Origin: an uncultured Oscillospiraceae bacterium
GTDB taxonomy: Bacteria; Bacillota; Clostridia; Oscillospirales; Oscillospiraceae
Assembly (NCBI GenBank): GCA_947629915.1
Contig: CANRFN010000022.1
Location: 1-59,560 of the forward strand
Direction: 5' to 3'
Length of the DNA stretch: 59,560 bases
How positions within the stretch are numbered: the stretch's first letter is position 1; every line of letters begins with the position of its first letter. Below the pieces are notes generated by a model. The model had not been told where the DNA came from and searched no databases. It worked only from the letters and a program-made list of their open reading frames with translations. Positions 41,572 to 50,429 of this stretch are shown one piece after another. The translations under genes were made by a program, and so were the position numbers.

Positions 41572-42430
41572 AGCCCACCTCGGTGGCGAGAACATCAAGA
41601 GACTCCAGTTGGCGGACCCCCGCCTCTGGAGTCTTCCACGTATAGGGGGTCATGTGAAAGAGGGCCATGATCTGCTCAGTACTGTCCAGGGTGATGGAGA
41701 AGCGCAGCTCTTCCGCCCCCGCATAGGCAAAGCCGGGATAGTCCTCCCGCTTCACCGGGTTCTCGTAGGGCTGGGGATAGAGGATCTCCTTCATCTGCCA
41801 GAGGTGCCGGGCGGAGGGGACCACATAGAGGAAGGTCCCCCCTGGGCGCAACACCCGGGCGAACTCCCCCACACTCAGGGGTGAGAACACATCCAGCAGC
41901 AGGTCACAGGTGCCATCTCCCAGGGGCAGATGGTACGCCGAGGCCACCGCAAATTCCCCGGAGGGCACCCGCCGGGCGGCCTTGCGCACGGCGTTCCGGG
42001 AGATGTCGATGCCGGCAATGTGCGGCGTTTGTCCCGCCTGCCGCAGGGCGCAGTCCACCCCCTGGGTATACCAGCCCTCGCCGCAGCCGCTGTCCAGTAC
42101 CGCAGGGGAGGCAGTGCCGGCAAGCGCCGAGACACTCATCCGCTCCAGCGCCTCCCGCAGCGGCAGGTACCAGCCCCGCTCCAGAAAGGCGGCGCGGGCC
42201 TGCACCATCTGGCGGTCATCGCCGGGGTCTTTGGAGTGCTTCCGGTTGGGGGGCAGCAGATGGACATAGCCCTCCCGGGCGCGGTCAAAGGAGTGGCCTT
42301 GGGGGCACTTCAGCCCATGGGCAGACGCCTGCAGGGTCCCGCCGCACAGCGGACAGCAGAAGAGGCTCACCTCTGTGCCTGGTGGTTCTGCTGTGGGGGT
42401 TGCCGCAGGTCTCTGCTCTTCTATCCGCAT
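41543..42430 (-). CDS. RlmA-like rRNA guanine-N1 methyltransferase
   Basis: A 295-residue SAM-dependent methyltransferase. The N-terminal zinc site is CCPLCGGTLQ with CPQGHSFDRAREGYVHLL, typical of RlmA/TlrB. The SAM site is VLDSGCGEGWYT near residue 112. The later FSPLSVGEFARVLRPGGTF and PYTWKTPE blocks also fit. It probably methylates a guanine of 23S rRNA (G745/G748 region). Five bases separate it from the upstream OhrR-like gene, so they form an operon. Confidence 0.85.
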   Translation of the reverse strand: MRIEEQRPAATPTAEPPGTEVSLFCCPLCGGTLQASAHGLKCPQGHSFDRAREGYVHLLPPNRKHSKDPGDDRQMVQARAAFLERGWYLPLREALERMSVSALAGTASPAVLDSGCGEGWYTQGVDCALRQAGQTPHIAGIDISRNAVRKAARRVPSGEFAVASAYHLPLGDGTCDLLLDVFSPLSVGEFARVLRPGGTFLYVVPSARHLWQMKEILYPQPYENPVKREDYPGFAYAGAEELRFSITLDSTEQIMALFHMTPYTWKTPEAGVRQLESLDVLATEVGFTVHQYRRL

Positions 42431-42435
42431 CGGGG

Positions 42436-42879
42436 TCAGCCTGCCCTGCGGGCAGACATCATTTTTTGGAGAAGCGATGTGAGCTGCTCCAGCTCCGCCT
42501 GGGTCAGGCCGAGGGAGTCCGCCACCTGCGCCGGTATTCCCCGCGCCGCCGCCTGCAGGGCCATGCCCTCCTCTGTGGCCGTAATGATCAGCATGCGCTC
42601 ATCCACGGCGGAGCGGCAGCGGTAGATCAGGCGCTTTCTCTCCAGCTTCTTCAGCAGCGGCGTCAGGGTGCCGGAGTCCAGGGTCATCTTGTCCCCCAGG
42701 GCACGCACGCTCAGAGGTCCGCTCTCCCACAGCGCCGCCATGGTCAGAAACTGGGTGTAGGTCAGGTCCAGGGGCTCCAGCAGATCGCTGAACAGTTTGA
42801 TCACCATTCTGGAGCAGGAATAGAGCGGGAAGCAAAACAGACGGCTCAAACGCAATTCCTCAAAATTCTTGTCTTCCAT
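42436..42879 (-). CDS. OhrR-like MarR-family regulator
   Basis: A 147-residue winged-helix repressor. The N-terminus LSRLFCFPLYSCSRM places Cys16 where OhrR has its organic-peroxide-sensing cysteine. TYTQFLTMAALWE, LDSGTLTPLLKKLERKRLI and DERMLIITATEEG follow the OhrR pattern closely. No ohr gene is visible in the window, so its targets are unclear; it may control its own operon. GGAGGT lies just before ATG 42879. Confidence 0.85.
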   Translation of the reverse strand: MEDKNFEELRLSRLFCFPLYSCSRMVIKLFSDLLEPLDLTYTQFLTMAALWESGPLSVRALGDKMTLDSGTLTPLLKKLERKRLIYRCRSAVDERMLIITATEEGMALQAAARGIPAQVADSLGLTQAELEQLTSLLQKMMSARRAG

Positions 42880-42930
42880 GAGTACCTCCGAATAAGGGCT
42901 TCTGCCCGAGTCACGTCTATCACGCATGCT

Positions 42931-42959
42931 AGAATACCACATTGTTTTTCCAATCTCAA
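42931..42959 (-). promoter_or_regulatory. Promoter of the OhrR-like operon
   Basis: On the minus strand TTGAGA (42959-42954), 17 bases, TATTCT (42936-42931). Confidence 0.7.
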
Positions 42960-43234
42960 CCCATTTTTCAGAAATTCCCTAAAGTTTCCCCCTCTTTTTT
43001 CGGTTGGAACTTGTTCTCTTTCCACTTACACTGGGAAATATTGCATTTTTATTCTATTTCATCTATGTTTATTATTCAACAAGCTTGGAAAATATCATCA
43101 AATTTCCGTATTTCGCAGTTTCTCCTGTTTTTGGCATCCGTCCTGCGCCCATGCAATTTGGGAATACCATCAATAAAAGGGATAAAGAAAGCAAGAGATG
43201 GCCACACCCGAAGGGAGTTGCCTGCAGACAACGA
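42960..43234. other. AT-rich intergenic stretch, no gene seen
   Basis: The most AT-rich segment of the window, between the OhrR-like promoter and the mreB terminator. Open frames here lack ribosome sites. No repeat or structured RNA was recognised. Confidence 0.5.
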
Positions 43235-43268
43235 CACGGCGCACCTTCCCGAGAGAAGGTGCGCCGTG
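43235..43268 (-). terminator. Hairpin downstream of mreB
   Basis: A 13-bp perfect stem (43235-43247 with 43256-43268), 8-base loop, followed on the minus strand by TGTCGTTGTC, a poor U-tract. Confidence 0.7.
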
Positions 43269-43288
43269 ATATTGTTTGGATCGCGCTC

Positions 43289-44317
43289 TCAGAGCATTTG
43301 CTTGCTCCGGGAGATGTTCATGGTGCCGTCCTGCATGTCGTTCACCCAGTCCAGGCTCTTGCCGGTGCCCAGGGCCACGCAGGAGATGGCATCGTCCGCC
43401 ACATGGGTCTCGATGCCGGTGTGGGACTCGATGAGCTTGTCAAAGCCCCAGACCAGGGAGCCGCCGCCGGTCATGATGATACCGTTGCTGGAGATGTCCG
43501 CCACCAGCTCCGGCGGGGTGCGCTCCAGAACGCCGTGGACGGCCTCCAGAATGCGGGAGCAGGGCTCTTCGAAGGCCTCGATCATCTCGCTGGAGGTGAC
43601 AGAGAAGGTGCGAGGCAGGCCGGTCATCAGGCAGCGCCCCTTGACCTCCATGGAGATCTCCTCCGGGCGGGGGAAGACGCAGCCCACGGTCATCTTCAGC
43701 TCCTCGGCGGTGCGGTCGCCGATGAGCACGTTGTGGCGCTTGCGGATATGCTTCACCACGGCCTCGCTGAAGGCATCGCCGGCCACCTTGATGGAGGCGG
43801 ACTCCACGATGCCGGACAGGGAGATGACGGCGATGTCCGCGGTGCCGCCGCCGATGTCCACCACCATGTGGCCGTCCGGCTGGGTGATGTCCACGCCGGC
43901 GCCGATGGCGGCAGCCAGAGGCTCCTCAATGAGGTACACCTTGCGGGCGCCGGCCTGGATGCCGGCATCGATGACGGCCCGCTCCTCCACTTCGGTGATG
44001 CCGGAGGGCACGCAGATCACCACCCGGGGCTTAAAGAGGCGCACCGGGGCCACCTTGCGGATGAACTCCCGGAGCATGCGCTCGGTCATGTCGTAGTCCG
44101 AGATAACGCCCTCCCGGAGCGGACGGATCGCCACGATGTTGCCAGGGGTACGGCCCAGCATCTGCTGGGCATCGGTGCCCACTTTCAGAAGCTTTCCGGT
44201 GTTCTTGTCCAACGCCACCACAGAGGGCTCCCGCAGGACGATGCCCTTATCCTTGATGTAGACGAGCACGGTGGCAGTGCCCAGGTCGATGCCGATGTCC
44301 TTCACAAACAGAGACAT
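43289..44317 (-). CDS. mreB: Rod-shape protein MreB/Mbl
   Basis: A 342-residue bacterial actin that organises cell-wall synthesis. Seen: DIGIDLGTATVLVYIKDKG, the adenosine and phosphate loops VVDIGGGTADIAVISLSG and GIIMTGGGSLVWGFDKLI, and the RPLREGVISDYDMTERML block. It stands alone, without mreC or mreD, so it may be Mbl or another paralogue. ATG 44317 is preceded by AGGAGTGG. A promoter lies about 100 bases upstream. Confidence 0.92.
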   Translation of the reverse strand: MSLFVKDIGIDLGTATVLVYIKDKGIVLREPSVVALDKNTGKLLKVGTDAQQMLGRTPGNIVAIRPLREGVISDYDMTERMLREFIRKVAPVRLFKPRVVICVPSGITEVEERAVIDAGIQAGARKVYLIEEPLAAAIGAGVDITQPDGHMVVDIGGGTADIAVISLSGIVESASIKVAGDAFSEAVVKHIRKRHNVLIGDRTAEELKMTVGCVFPRPEEISMEVKGRCLMTGLPRTFSVTSSEMIEAFEEPCSRILEAVHGVLERTPPELVADISSNGIIMTGGGSLVWGFDKLIESHTGIETHVADDAISCVALGTGKSLDWVNDMQDGTMNISRSKQML

Positions 44318-44414
44318 TTGTATCCACTCCTATATGAGACAGCCCTCTGGGTCAGAATCCCCCAAACTGCTGAATAGTATTCTCGGTACCGCGGCAGACA
44401 AGGCCGCACCCCCT

Positions 44415-44443
44415 ATAATAATGGACAACTGCCCAATTTGCAA
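44415..44443 (-). promoter_or_regulatory. Promoter of mreB
   Basis: On the minus strand TTGCAA (44443-44438), 17 bases, TATTAT (44420-44415). Confidence 0.7.
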
Positions 44444-44570
44444 GTCCCTTTCCCACAGACTTTTCACCAAACCTGCAACAGATTTTCCCGGATTTTTGCC
44501 GGATTTTTAGTGAAAAAGGCACCTCCACGCCAGAAATGCGGCAAATACAAGGTCTCCCGGCACATGCCCC

Positions 44571-44858
44571 CAAAAAACACCGAGCCCCCGGCCGTCCAAC
44601 ATCGCGACCGGGGGCTACTTCTCGCTGGGATTGGTGCTCGTGTTCCAATAGTGCATAGGCGTGTACCAGGCTTTCTTCAGGACTTGCGCCAACTGTGCCG
44701 GGGCTGAAATGCGGTTCTCCCATTGCTGCAAACGACTTGTGGACAGCGTCTTGGCTTCCATATGCTTTCAATGCGTGTTTGGAACGGGTCTCATTGCACT
44801 GCGCCTTGCGGCCGTTGAGAGGCTGGGGGCCACTGGAACATCCCCTGTCCCTCTTGCT
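44571..44858 (-). ncRNA. Small transcription unit, tandem copy 1
   Basis: A unit of about 290 bases with its own promoter, TTGACA (44893-44888), 17 bases, TAATAT (44870-44865), and its own terminator. The terminator stem is 44583-44591 with 44608-44616, followed on the minus strand by GTGTTTTTTG. It contains a 48-codon frame (separate entry). Blocks shared with copy 2 include TTCCAAACACGC, GGGAGA and a 26-base stretch just before and within the terminator stem. No known RNA family was recognised. Confidence 0.5.
44615..44761 (-). CDS. Possible 48-residue protein within copy 1
   Basis: The frame runs from ATG 44761 to a TAG at the foot of the terminator stem. It begins MEAKTLSTSRLQQWENRIS and ends YWNTSTNPSEK. 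The aligned segment of copy 2 also starts with ATG and ends in PSEK and a stop, but copy 2 has a frame break between. No strong ribosome site precedes the ATG (only GAAAG). The frame could therefore be a small protein or an accident of a structured RNA. Confidence 0.3.
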   Translation of the reverse strand: MEAKTLSTSRLQQWENRISAPAQLAQVLKKAWYTPMHYWNTSTNPSEK

Positions 44859-45019
44859 GGCTGTATATTACACGATTGGGGCGGGGTTGTCAAGGGGTTT
44901 TTCGCAAATTGTTCAACTTTTTTTGCTGGCATTTTCAGGTACTGCGCCAAGTTGTACAAGGAGTTGCCGTTTTCTCCCTGCCAAGCGTCTTTTCTCCAGT
45001 ACAGCACACTCCCCCGCAA

Positions 45020-45316
45020 AAAATACCGTGCCCCCCGGCCGTCCTACTTCGCGACCGGGGGGCTACTTCTCGCTGGGGCTCACACTTGCGCTGAAATCGT
45101 GCATAGGCCGGCACCTGCTTTTCCCTGTATGTACAGTCCCGCTGGAGAGGCTCTAAAGTGACAATCTCCCATTTCTGCAAACCACGGAGTTGCTTCAGGC
45201 TGAACCTGGCTTTCATTGCTTCAAAGCGTGTTTGGAACGGCTGAGGTCCACTTCAACCTGCCTCTGGACTGGTAAGGGCGCTGGGCTGCTGTGTGCTGCA
45301 CCCGCTTGCCTTTTCT
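45020..45316 (-). ncRNA. Small transcription unit, tandem copy 2
   Basis: Diverged duplicate of the unit at 44571. Promoter TTGACA (45351-45346), 17 bases, TAGGAT (45328-45323). Terminator stem 45030-45038 with 45055-45063, followed on the minus strand by TATTTTTTGC. The 3' portion CCAGCGAGAAGTAGCC and the stem are nearly identical to copy 1, the middle much less. A frame beginning MKARFSLKQLRGLQKWE parallels copy 1 at its start but shifts relative to the conserved PSEK-stop end. Confidence 0.5.
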
Positions 45317-45454
45317 GGCTGTATCCTACACCTCCCGAGGGCGGCTGTCAAGGGGTTTTTCACAGATTTGTCAAAGAATTTTTGTCCCAACTGGCCTTTC
45401 CTCCGAAGATTCCACAAAAGCCAGCCGCTGCGGCGGCGCGGTGTCAGGTACGGA

Positions 45455-47695
45455 TCAGCTGTCCAGCACGCCCAGCTCCCGGCGGATGCGGATCCGCAGG
45501 GCGGAGTAGCGGCGGGTCGGGCGGTTGTTGTTCACCATGGTGTTGATCTGCTCCAGATCCCCCACCAGGATCAGGTTGTCTCGGGCCCGGGTGATGCCGG
45601 TGTACAGCACGCCCCGCACCAGCAGCGTGTACGGCACCTCGCAGACCACGAAAATCACCGCCCGGAACTCCGAGCCCTGGGCCTTGTGTACCGTTACGGC
45701 GTAGGCGGGCTCCAGCTCGCCCAGCATGTCCTGGGTGTAGTTCACAACGCGGCCGTCAAAGGAGACGGTGATGCCCGCGGGGTTGGCCTCGGTGATCACC
45801 CCGATGTCCCCGTTGAAGACGCCGGTGTCGGTGGCTCCCGAGACAGGGTCCTCCCAGTAGAGGTCGTAGTTGTTCCGGATCTGCATCACCCGGTCCCCTG
45901 TCCGGAAGACCACATCCCCCCATTTTACCTCCCCCTTCCCCCTGGCCGGGGGATTCAGGGCGGCCTGAAGGGCGATGTTCAGCTCCTTGGTGCAAGCGCC
46001 CTTGTTCCTGGCCGGGGTGATCACCTGGATCTGGTCTGCGGGGATGCCCATCTTCTTGGGCAGCCGCTCCCGGCAGAGGTCCACCACCGTCTGGATGGCG
46101 GCCTGGGCATCGTTGCGCCGCATGATGAAGAAGTCCGTCTTCCGGTCCACATAGTGGGACACCGGCATCCGCCCCTCGTTCACCCCGTGGGCGTTCATCA
46201 CGATGTCGCTCTGCTGGGCCTGGCGGAAGATCTCGGTGAGGTGCACCGAGGGCACCACCTCGCTGCGGATCAGGTGGTCCAGCACCCGGCCGGGGCCCAC
46301 GGAGGGCAGCTGGTCCGGGTCTCCCACCAGCACCAGTTTGCAATCGGAGCGCAGCGCCCGGAGGAGGGACGCCATCAGGCTGATGTCCACCATGGAGGTC
46401 TCGTCCACGATCACCGCGTCCGCCTCCAGGGGGTCGTCCTGGTTCTTGGTAAACTCCAGGTTGCCGGTGGCAATGTTGGGGGCCATCTGCAGCAGTCTGT
46501 GGATGGTGGAGGCCTCCTTGCCGCAGGTCTCCGCCATCCGTTTCGCCGCCCGGCCGGTGGGGGCCGCCAGGGAGGTCTTCAGGCCCATGCTCTCAAAGAT
46601 GGCCAGGATGCCCCGAAGAGAGGTGGTCTTGCCGGTGCCGGGCCCGCCGGTGAGGAGCATGATCTGCCGGGTGGCCGCCAGCTCCACCGCCTGGCGCTGC
46701 ATCTCGGCGTAGGTGATTCCCTGCTTCTTCTGGATCCGCTCCAGCTGCTGGGCCAGGTTCTTGGGGGGCTGCTGCTCGTTGGCGCACATCTCCGCGATGC
46801 GCATGGCCACATAGGACTCATCGTTGTAGAGCTCCACCTCATAGCAGGCGTCCCGCTCGGCGATGTACTCCCGGACGATCTTCCCCTCCCGGATGAGGTT
46901 CTCCAGGTTCTCCACCACCACGTCTTTCTCCACATGGATGAGCTGTCCGGAGGCCTTCACCAGGTCCTCATAGGGCACGAACACATGGCCGTTGTCCCCG
47001 TTGTGGTCCAGCTCGTGGAGGATCGCCGCCTCCACCCGCACCGGGGCGTTGGCGTCCACCCCGTTTTTCACCGCCATCTCGTCCACGGTGTGGAAGGGCA
47101 CGCCGAATAACCGGGAGGCCAGCAGATAGGGGTTGTCCTGGATGGCCTCCACCGCCTCGTCCCCGAACTCCTGGTACAGCGGCACCACGATGGACATGGG
47201 CAGCTGGTTTTCGTTCACGAAGGAGGCCAGAAGCCGCATGCCCATCACCTTGTGATAGGACTTGCTGATGGCCATGGCCTTGTTCAGGGAGATGCCCTTC
47301 AGCTCCGCCAGCCGCTCCGGCTCCCGGTCTATCACGTCCAAGGTCTGCTCCCCAAAGGAGTCCACCAGCTGCTTGGCCAGTTTCTCCTTGATGCCTCGGA
47401 TCACCCCGCTGCCCAGGTAGTTCTGAATGTCCCGCTTCCCGGTGGGCAGGTGGCGCACCGCCAGCTCCGCCTTGAACTGGCTGCCGTGCTTGGGATGGGT
47501 CTCCCAGTGGCCGTCCATCTCCAGCCGCTCTCCCACGGCCACATCGGGGAGAATGCCCACCACCGTGGTCTCCCCCTCCAGGGGGATCTCCATGGCCAGA
47601 ACGGTGTACCCGTTCTCATCGTTGTGGAAGACAACGTGGCTCACCGTCCCCTCCAGGTGGATATCTGTATTGTGGTTTTCGCCAGCTCTCGCCAT
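45455..47695 (-). CDS. recD2: RecD2-type ATP-dependent DNA helicase
   Basis: A 746-residue superfamily-1 5'-3' helicase of the RecD2 type, independent of RecBC and involved in replication-fork and mismatch-repair maintenance. The long N-terminal region with helix-hairpin-helix segments (SGVIRGIKEKLAKQLVD; AELKGISLNKAMAISKSY) precedes Walker A LTGGPGTGKTTSLRG, Walker B ADAVIVDETSMVD, VGDPDQLPSVGPG and motif VI AVTVHKAQGSEF. ATG 47695 is chosen after GGAAGG; the longer frame to 47770 overlaps the promoter. Confidence 0.92.
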   Translation of the reverse strand: MARAGENHNTDIHLEGTVSHVVFHNDENGYTVLAMEIPLEGETTVVGILPDVAVGERLEMDGHWETHPKHGSQFKAELAVRHLPTGKRDIQNYLGSGVIRGIKEKLAKQLVDSFGEQTLDVIDREPERLAELKGISLNKAMAISKSYHKVMGMRLLASFVNENQLPMSIVVPLYQEFGDEAVEAIQDNPYLLASRLFGVPFHTVDEMAVKNGVDANAPVRVEAAILHELDHNGDNGHVFVPYEDLVKASGQLIHVEKDVVVENLENLIREGKIVREYIAERDACYEVELYNDESYVAMRIAEMCANEQQPPKNLAQQLERIQKKQGITYAEMQRQAVELAATRQIMLLTGGPGTGKTTSLRGILAIFESMGLKTSLAAPTGRAAKRMAETCGKEASTIHRLLQMAPNIATGNLEFTKNQDDPLEADAVIVDETSMVDISLMASLLRALRSDCKLVLVGDPDQLPSVGPGRVLDHLIRSEVVPSVHLTEIFRQAQQSDIVMNAHGVNEGRMPVSHYVDRKTDFFIMRRNDAQAAIQTVVDLCRERLPKKMGIPADQIQVITPARNKGACTKELNIALQAALNPPARGKGEVKWGDVVFRTGDRVMQIRNNYDLYWEDPVSGATDTGVFNGDIGVITEANPAGITVSFDGRVVNYTQDMLGELEPAYAVTVHKAQGSEFRAVIFVVCEVPYTLLVRGVLYTGITRARDNLILVGDLEQINTMVNNNRPTRRYSALRIRIRRELGVLDS

Positions 47696-47734
47696 GCACG
47701 CACACCTTCCAAACAAGCTCGCTTTTTCTCCGTT

Positions 47735-47763
47735 ATGATAACAGAAATACTTCCAGAATTCAA
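47735..47763 (-). promoter_or_regulatory. Promoter of recD2
   Basis: On the minus strand TTGAAT (47763-47758), 17 bases, TATCAT (47740-47735). The divergent gene at 47804 starts only 40 bases away, so the two share a control region. Confidence 0.65.
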
Positions 47764-47803
47764 CGGCCAATTTCCGGCGATACTATCCCGGAGGTGAATC
47801 GCT

Positions 47804-48232
47804 ATGCTCACAGAAACCCAACTTCTAAACCACATCTACCAGACGGCGGAGATGGGCCGGGAGGGCATCCACTCCGTCCTCCGGTACACCAGCGAGCCGC
47901 GGCTGGTGAACGCCCTGAGCCAGCAGCTCTCGGAGTACGAACAGCTGCAGTCCTCCGCCGGGGCCATGCTCCACGCCCGGGGGGAGCAGGCCAAGGGCAT
48001 CAGCCCGGTGGCCAAGCTGTCCTCCGAGGCCATGAGCTCCATGAAGGCCCTCACAGACAGCTCCCCCACCAAGATCGCCGAGATGATGATCCAGGGCTCC
48101 ACCATGGGGGTCACCAAGAGCCTCCGGAACATCCGGGACTGCACCGTGGAGGACGAGGAGGTCCGCAACCTGGCCAACAAGCTGGTGAGGACGGAGCAGA
48201 ACAACATCGAACAGATGAAGCAGTTCCTCTGA
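47804..48232 (+). CDS. Helical protein of unknown function, four-helix-bundle-like
   Basis: A 142-residue, wholly helical cytoplasmic protein starting MLTETQLLNHIYQTAEMGRE and ending VRTEQNNIEQMKQFL. The pattern of four amphipathic helices resembles DUF2383/ferritin-like bundles, but Glu-xx-His metal motifs are missing. GGAGGTGA lies before ATG 47804. It diverges from recD2 and ends at a terminator shared with cysS. Function unknown. Confidence 0.65.
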   Translation: MLTETQLLNHIYQTAEMGREGIHSVLRYTSEPRLVNALSQQLSEYEQLQSSAGAMLHARGEQAKGISPVAKLSSEAMSSMKALTDSSPTKIAEMMIQGSTMGVTKSLRNIRDCTVEDEEVRNLANKLVRTEQNNIEQMKQFL

Positions 48233-48241
48233 GCGGCAAGC

Positions 48242-48278
48242 GGCCCCGGGCGTCCCTACGCCCGGGGCCAATCATTTT
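48242..48278. terminator. Bidirectional terminator between converging genes
   Basis: A perfect 12-bp stem (48242-48253 with 48258-48269), 4-base loop, followed by AATCATTTTC on the + strand. Confidence 0.75.
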
Positions 48279-48291
48279 CTGGATCAGCTGA

Positions 48292-49743
48292 TTACACGCG
48301 CTTCCACACCGCGCCGCCGGGGACATCGGTGAGCTCGATGCCCATGTCCTTCAGCTGCATGCGGATGGCGTCCGCCTTGGCAAAGTCCTTGGCCTTCTTG
48401 GCCTCGGCCCGCTGGAGCACCAGCGCATCGATCTCGGGGTCCCCCTCGCCCTGGATGGTGAAGCCCGCGGCGCCGGTCTGGGCGGCGGGGCGGGCGGCCT
48501 CCTTGGCCCGGAGCTCTGCCGCCTTCTCCCCGAGGGACAGGCTCAGCACGGAGTCCATGGACTGGATGGCGGCCAGCTTGGTGGCATCGTTGAGCGGCGC
48601 CTTCAGCACATCGTAGAGGCAGGTGATGCCCAGGGCGGTGTTCAGGTCCCCGCCCACCTGCTGGAGGAACTTCTCCTTCCACTGGGCCACGGCGGCCTCG
48701 TCCACGGCGCCGTCCTCCGGCTTCAGGCCGGCGATGCGCTTGATGAGCTTCTGATAGGCCTTGGCGGCGTTGTCCAGGTTCTCCCAGGAGAACACCAGGG
48801 TCTTGCGGTAGTGGCTCTGGAGGCAGAAGAAGCGGTATGCCAGGGGGTCGTAGCCCTTCTCCTCCAGGAGGGAGACGGTGAGGAACTCCCCGCTGGACTT
48901 GGACATCTTGCCGTTGTCGCTGTTCAGGTGGTGGACGTGGAACCACTGTTTGCACCAGGGGTGGCCCAGATAGGACTCGGACTGGGCGATCTCGTTGGTG
49001 TGGTGGGGGAAGGCGTTGTCCACGCCGCCGCAGTGGAGGTCCAGGTACTCCCCGTTGTACTTCATGGAGATCACGGAGCACTCGATGTGCCAGCCGGGAT
49101 AGCCCACGCCCCAGGGGGAGTCCCACTTCAGGGCCTGGTCCTCGAACTTGGACTTGGTGAACCAGAGGACGAAGTCGTTCTTGTTCCGCTTGTTGGTGTC
49201 CTCCTCCACGCCCTCGCGCACGCCCACCGCCAGGTTCTCCTCATCGTGGTCGTTGAAGATATAGTACCGGCTCAGCTTGGAGGTGTCGAAATAGACATTG
49301 CCGCCGGCCACATAGGCATAGCCCTTGTCCAGCAGGCTGGAGATCACCTGGATGAAGTCCTCGATGAGGCCGGTGGCGGGCTGCACCACCTCCGGGGTCT
49401 TGATGTTCAGCTTGCAGCAGTCCTCAAAGAAGGCGTCCGTATAGAACTGGGCGATCTCCATCACGGTCTTGTGCTCCCGGCGGGCACCCTTCAGCATCTT
49501 GTCCTCGCCGGTGTCCGCATCGCTGGAGAGGTGGCCCACATCGGTGATGTTCATCACCCGGTTCACCTCGTTGCCCTCATAGCGGAGGAACTTCTCCAGG
49601 GCGTCCTCCATGATATAGGTGCGCAGGTTGCCGATGTGGGCGTAGTGGTACACCGTGGGGCCGCAGGTATACATCTCTACCCGGCCGGGCGTGTGGGTGA
49701 CGAATTTCTCTTTCCGATGGGTTGCAGAATTGTATAGATACAT
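48292..49743 (-). CDS. cysS: Cysteinyl-tRNA synthetase
   Basis: A 483-residue class-I synthetase that charges tRNA-Cys. Zinc ligands are in MYTCGPTVYHYAHIGNLRTY, which also holds the HIGN motif, plus CSVISMKYNGE and HHTNEIAQSES. The second signature is KMSKSSGEF. The C-terminus carries the usual helical DALR domain. It lies 21 bases downstream of cysE, and the pair is under the Cys T-box. Length is normal for the family. Confidence 0.97.
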   Translation of the reverse strand: MYLYNSATHRKEKFVTHTPGRVEMYTCGPTVYHYAHIGNLRTYIMEDALEKFLRYEGNEVNRVMNITDVGHLSSDADTGEDKMLKGARREHKTVMEIAQFYTDAFFEDCCKLNIKTPEVVQPATGLIEDFIQVISSLLDKGYAYVAGGNVYFDTSKLSRYYIFNDHDEENLAVGVREGVEEDTNKRNKNDFVLWFTKSKFEDQALKWDSPWGVGYPGWHIECSVISMKYNGEYLDLHCGGVDNAFPHHTNEIAQSESYLGHPWCKQWFHVHHLNSDNGKMSKSSGEFLTVSLLEEKGYDPLAYRFFCLQSHYRKTLVFSWENLDNAAKAYQKLIKRIAGLKPEDGAVDEAAVAQWKEKFLQQVGGDLNTALGITCLYDVLKAPLNDATKLAAIQSMDSVLSLSLGEKAAELRAKEAARPAAQTGAAGFTIQGEGDPEIDALVLQRAEAKKAKDFAKADAIRMQLKDMGIELTDVPGGAVWKRV

Positions 49744-49764
49744 AGTGGGATTCCTCCGATCTTG

Positions 49765-50409
49765 TCATGTGGTAGATGTCTTCTGGGTCAGCAGCTGCTC
49801 CAGCTGCTCCACCCGCCTGGTGAGAGCTTCCAGCTTCTCCTGGGTGGGGTCCTGCACGCTGGTCTGGTCCACCTCTGAGGCGTAGTTCACCTTCTGGCCC
49901 CGGACCCGGACGATCTGGGCCGGGATGCCCACGGCGGTGGCGTAGTCCGGCACCTCCCGGAGCACCACCGCATTGGCGGCGATGCGGGCGCCGTCTCCCA
50001 CCCGGAAGGGGCCCAGCACCTTGGCCCCGGTGGACACCATCACGTTGTTGCCCAGGGTGGGGTGCCGCTTTCCCTGCTCTTTGCCGGTGCCCCCCAGGGT
50101 GACCCCGTGATAGATGAGGCAGTCGTCCCCGATCTCAGCGGTCTCGCCCACCACAATGCCCATGCCGTGGTCCATCACCAGGCGCCTGCCGATCTTGGCC
50201 CCGGGGTGGATTTCAATCCCGGTCCAGTGCCGGCTCCACTGGGACACACAGCGGGCCAGAAAGCGCAGATTGTGCTCAAATAGGAAATGGGCGATTCTGT
50301 GGTAAAAGACGGCGTGCACGCCGGGATACAGCAGCAGGATCTCCAGCTTGCTTCTGGCGGCAGGGTCTCGAGCCTGATAGGCCCCCAACAGTTCCCCGAG
50401 GCGGGACAT
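49765..50409 (-). CDS. cysE: Serine O-acetyltransferase
   Basis: A 214-residue enzyme making O-acetylserine, the precursor of cysteine. The left-handed beta-helix hexapeptides are clear: IHPGAKIGRRLVMDHGMGIV, GETAEIGDDCLIYHGVTLGG, KRHPTLGNNVMVSTGAKVLG. The catalytic His in DHGMG and the loop His in YHGVTLGGTG are present. A C-terminal extension forms a short coiled coil (LEALTRRVEQLEQLL). ATG 50409 follows AAGGAG by about 11 bases. First gene of cysE-cysS. Confidence 0.95.
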   Translation of the reverse strand: MSRLGELLGAYQARDPAARSKLEILLLYPGVHAVFYHRIAHFLFEHNLRFLARCVSQWSRHWTGIEIHPGAKIGRRLVMDHGMGIVVGETAEIGDDCLIYHGVTLGGTGKEQGKRHPTLGNNVMVSTGAKVLGPFRVGDGARIAANAVVLREVPDYATAVGIPAQIVRVRGQKVNYASEVDQTSVQDPTQEKLEALTRRVEQLEQLLTQKTSTT

Positions 50410-50429
50410 TGGGACAATCACTCCTTGAA

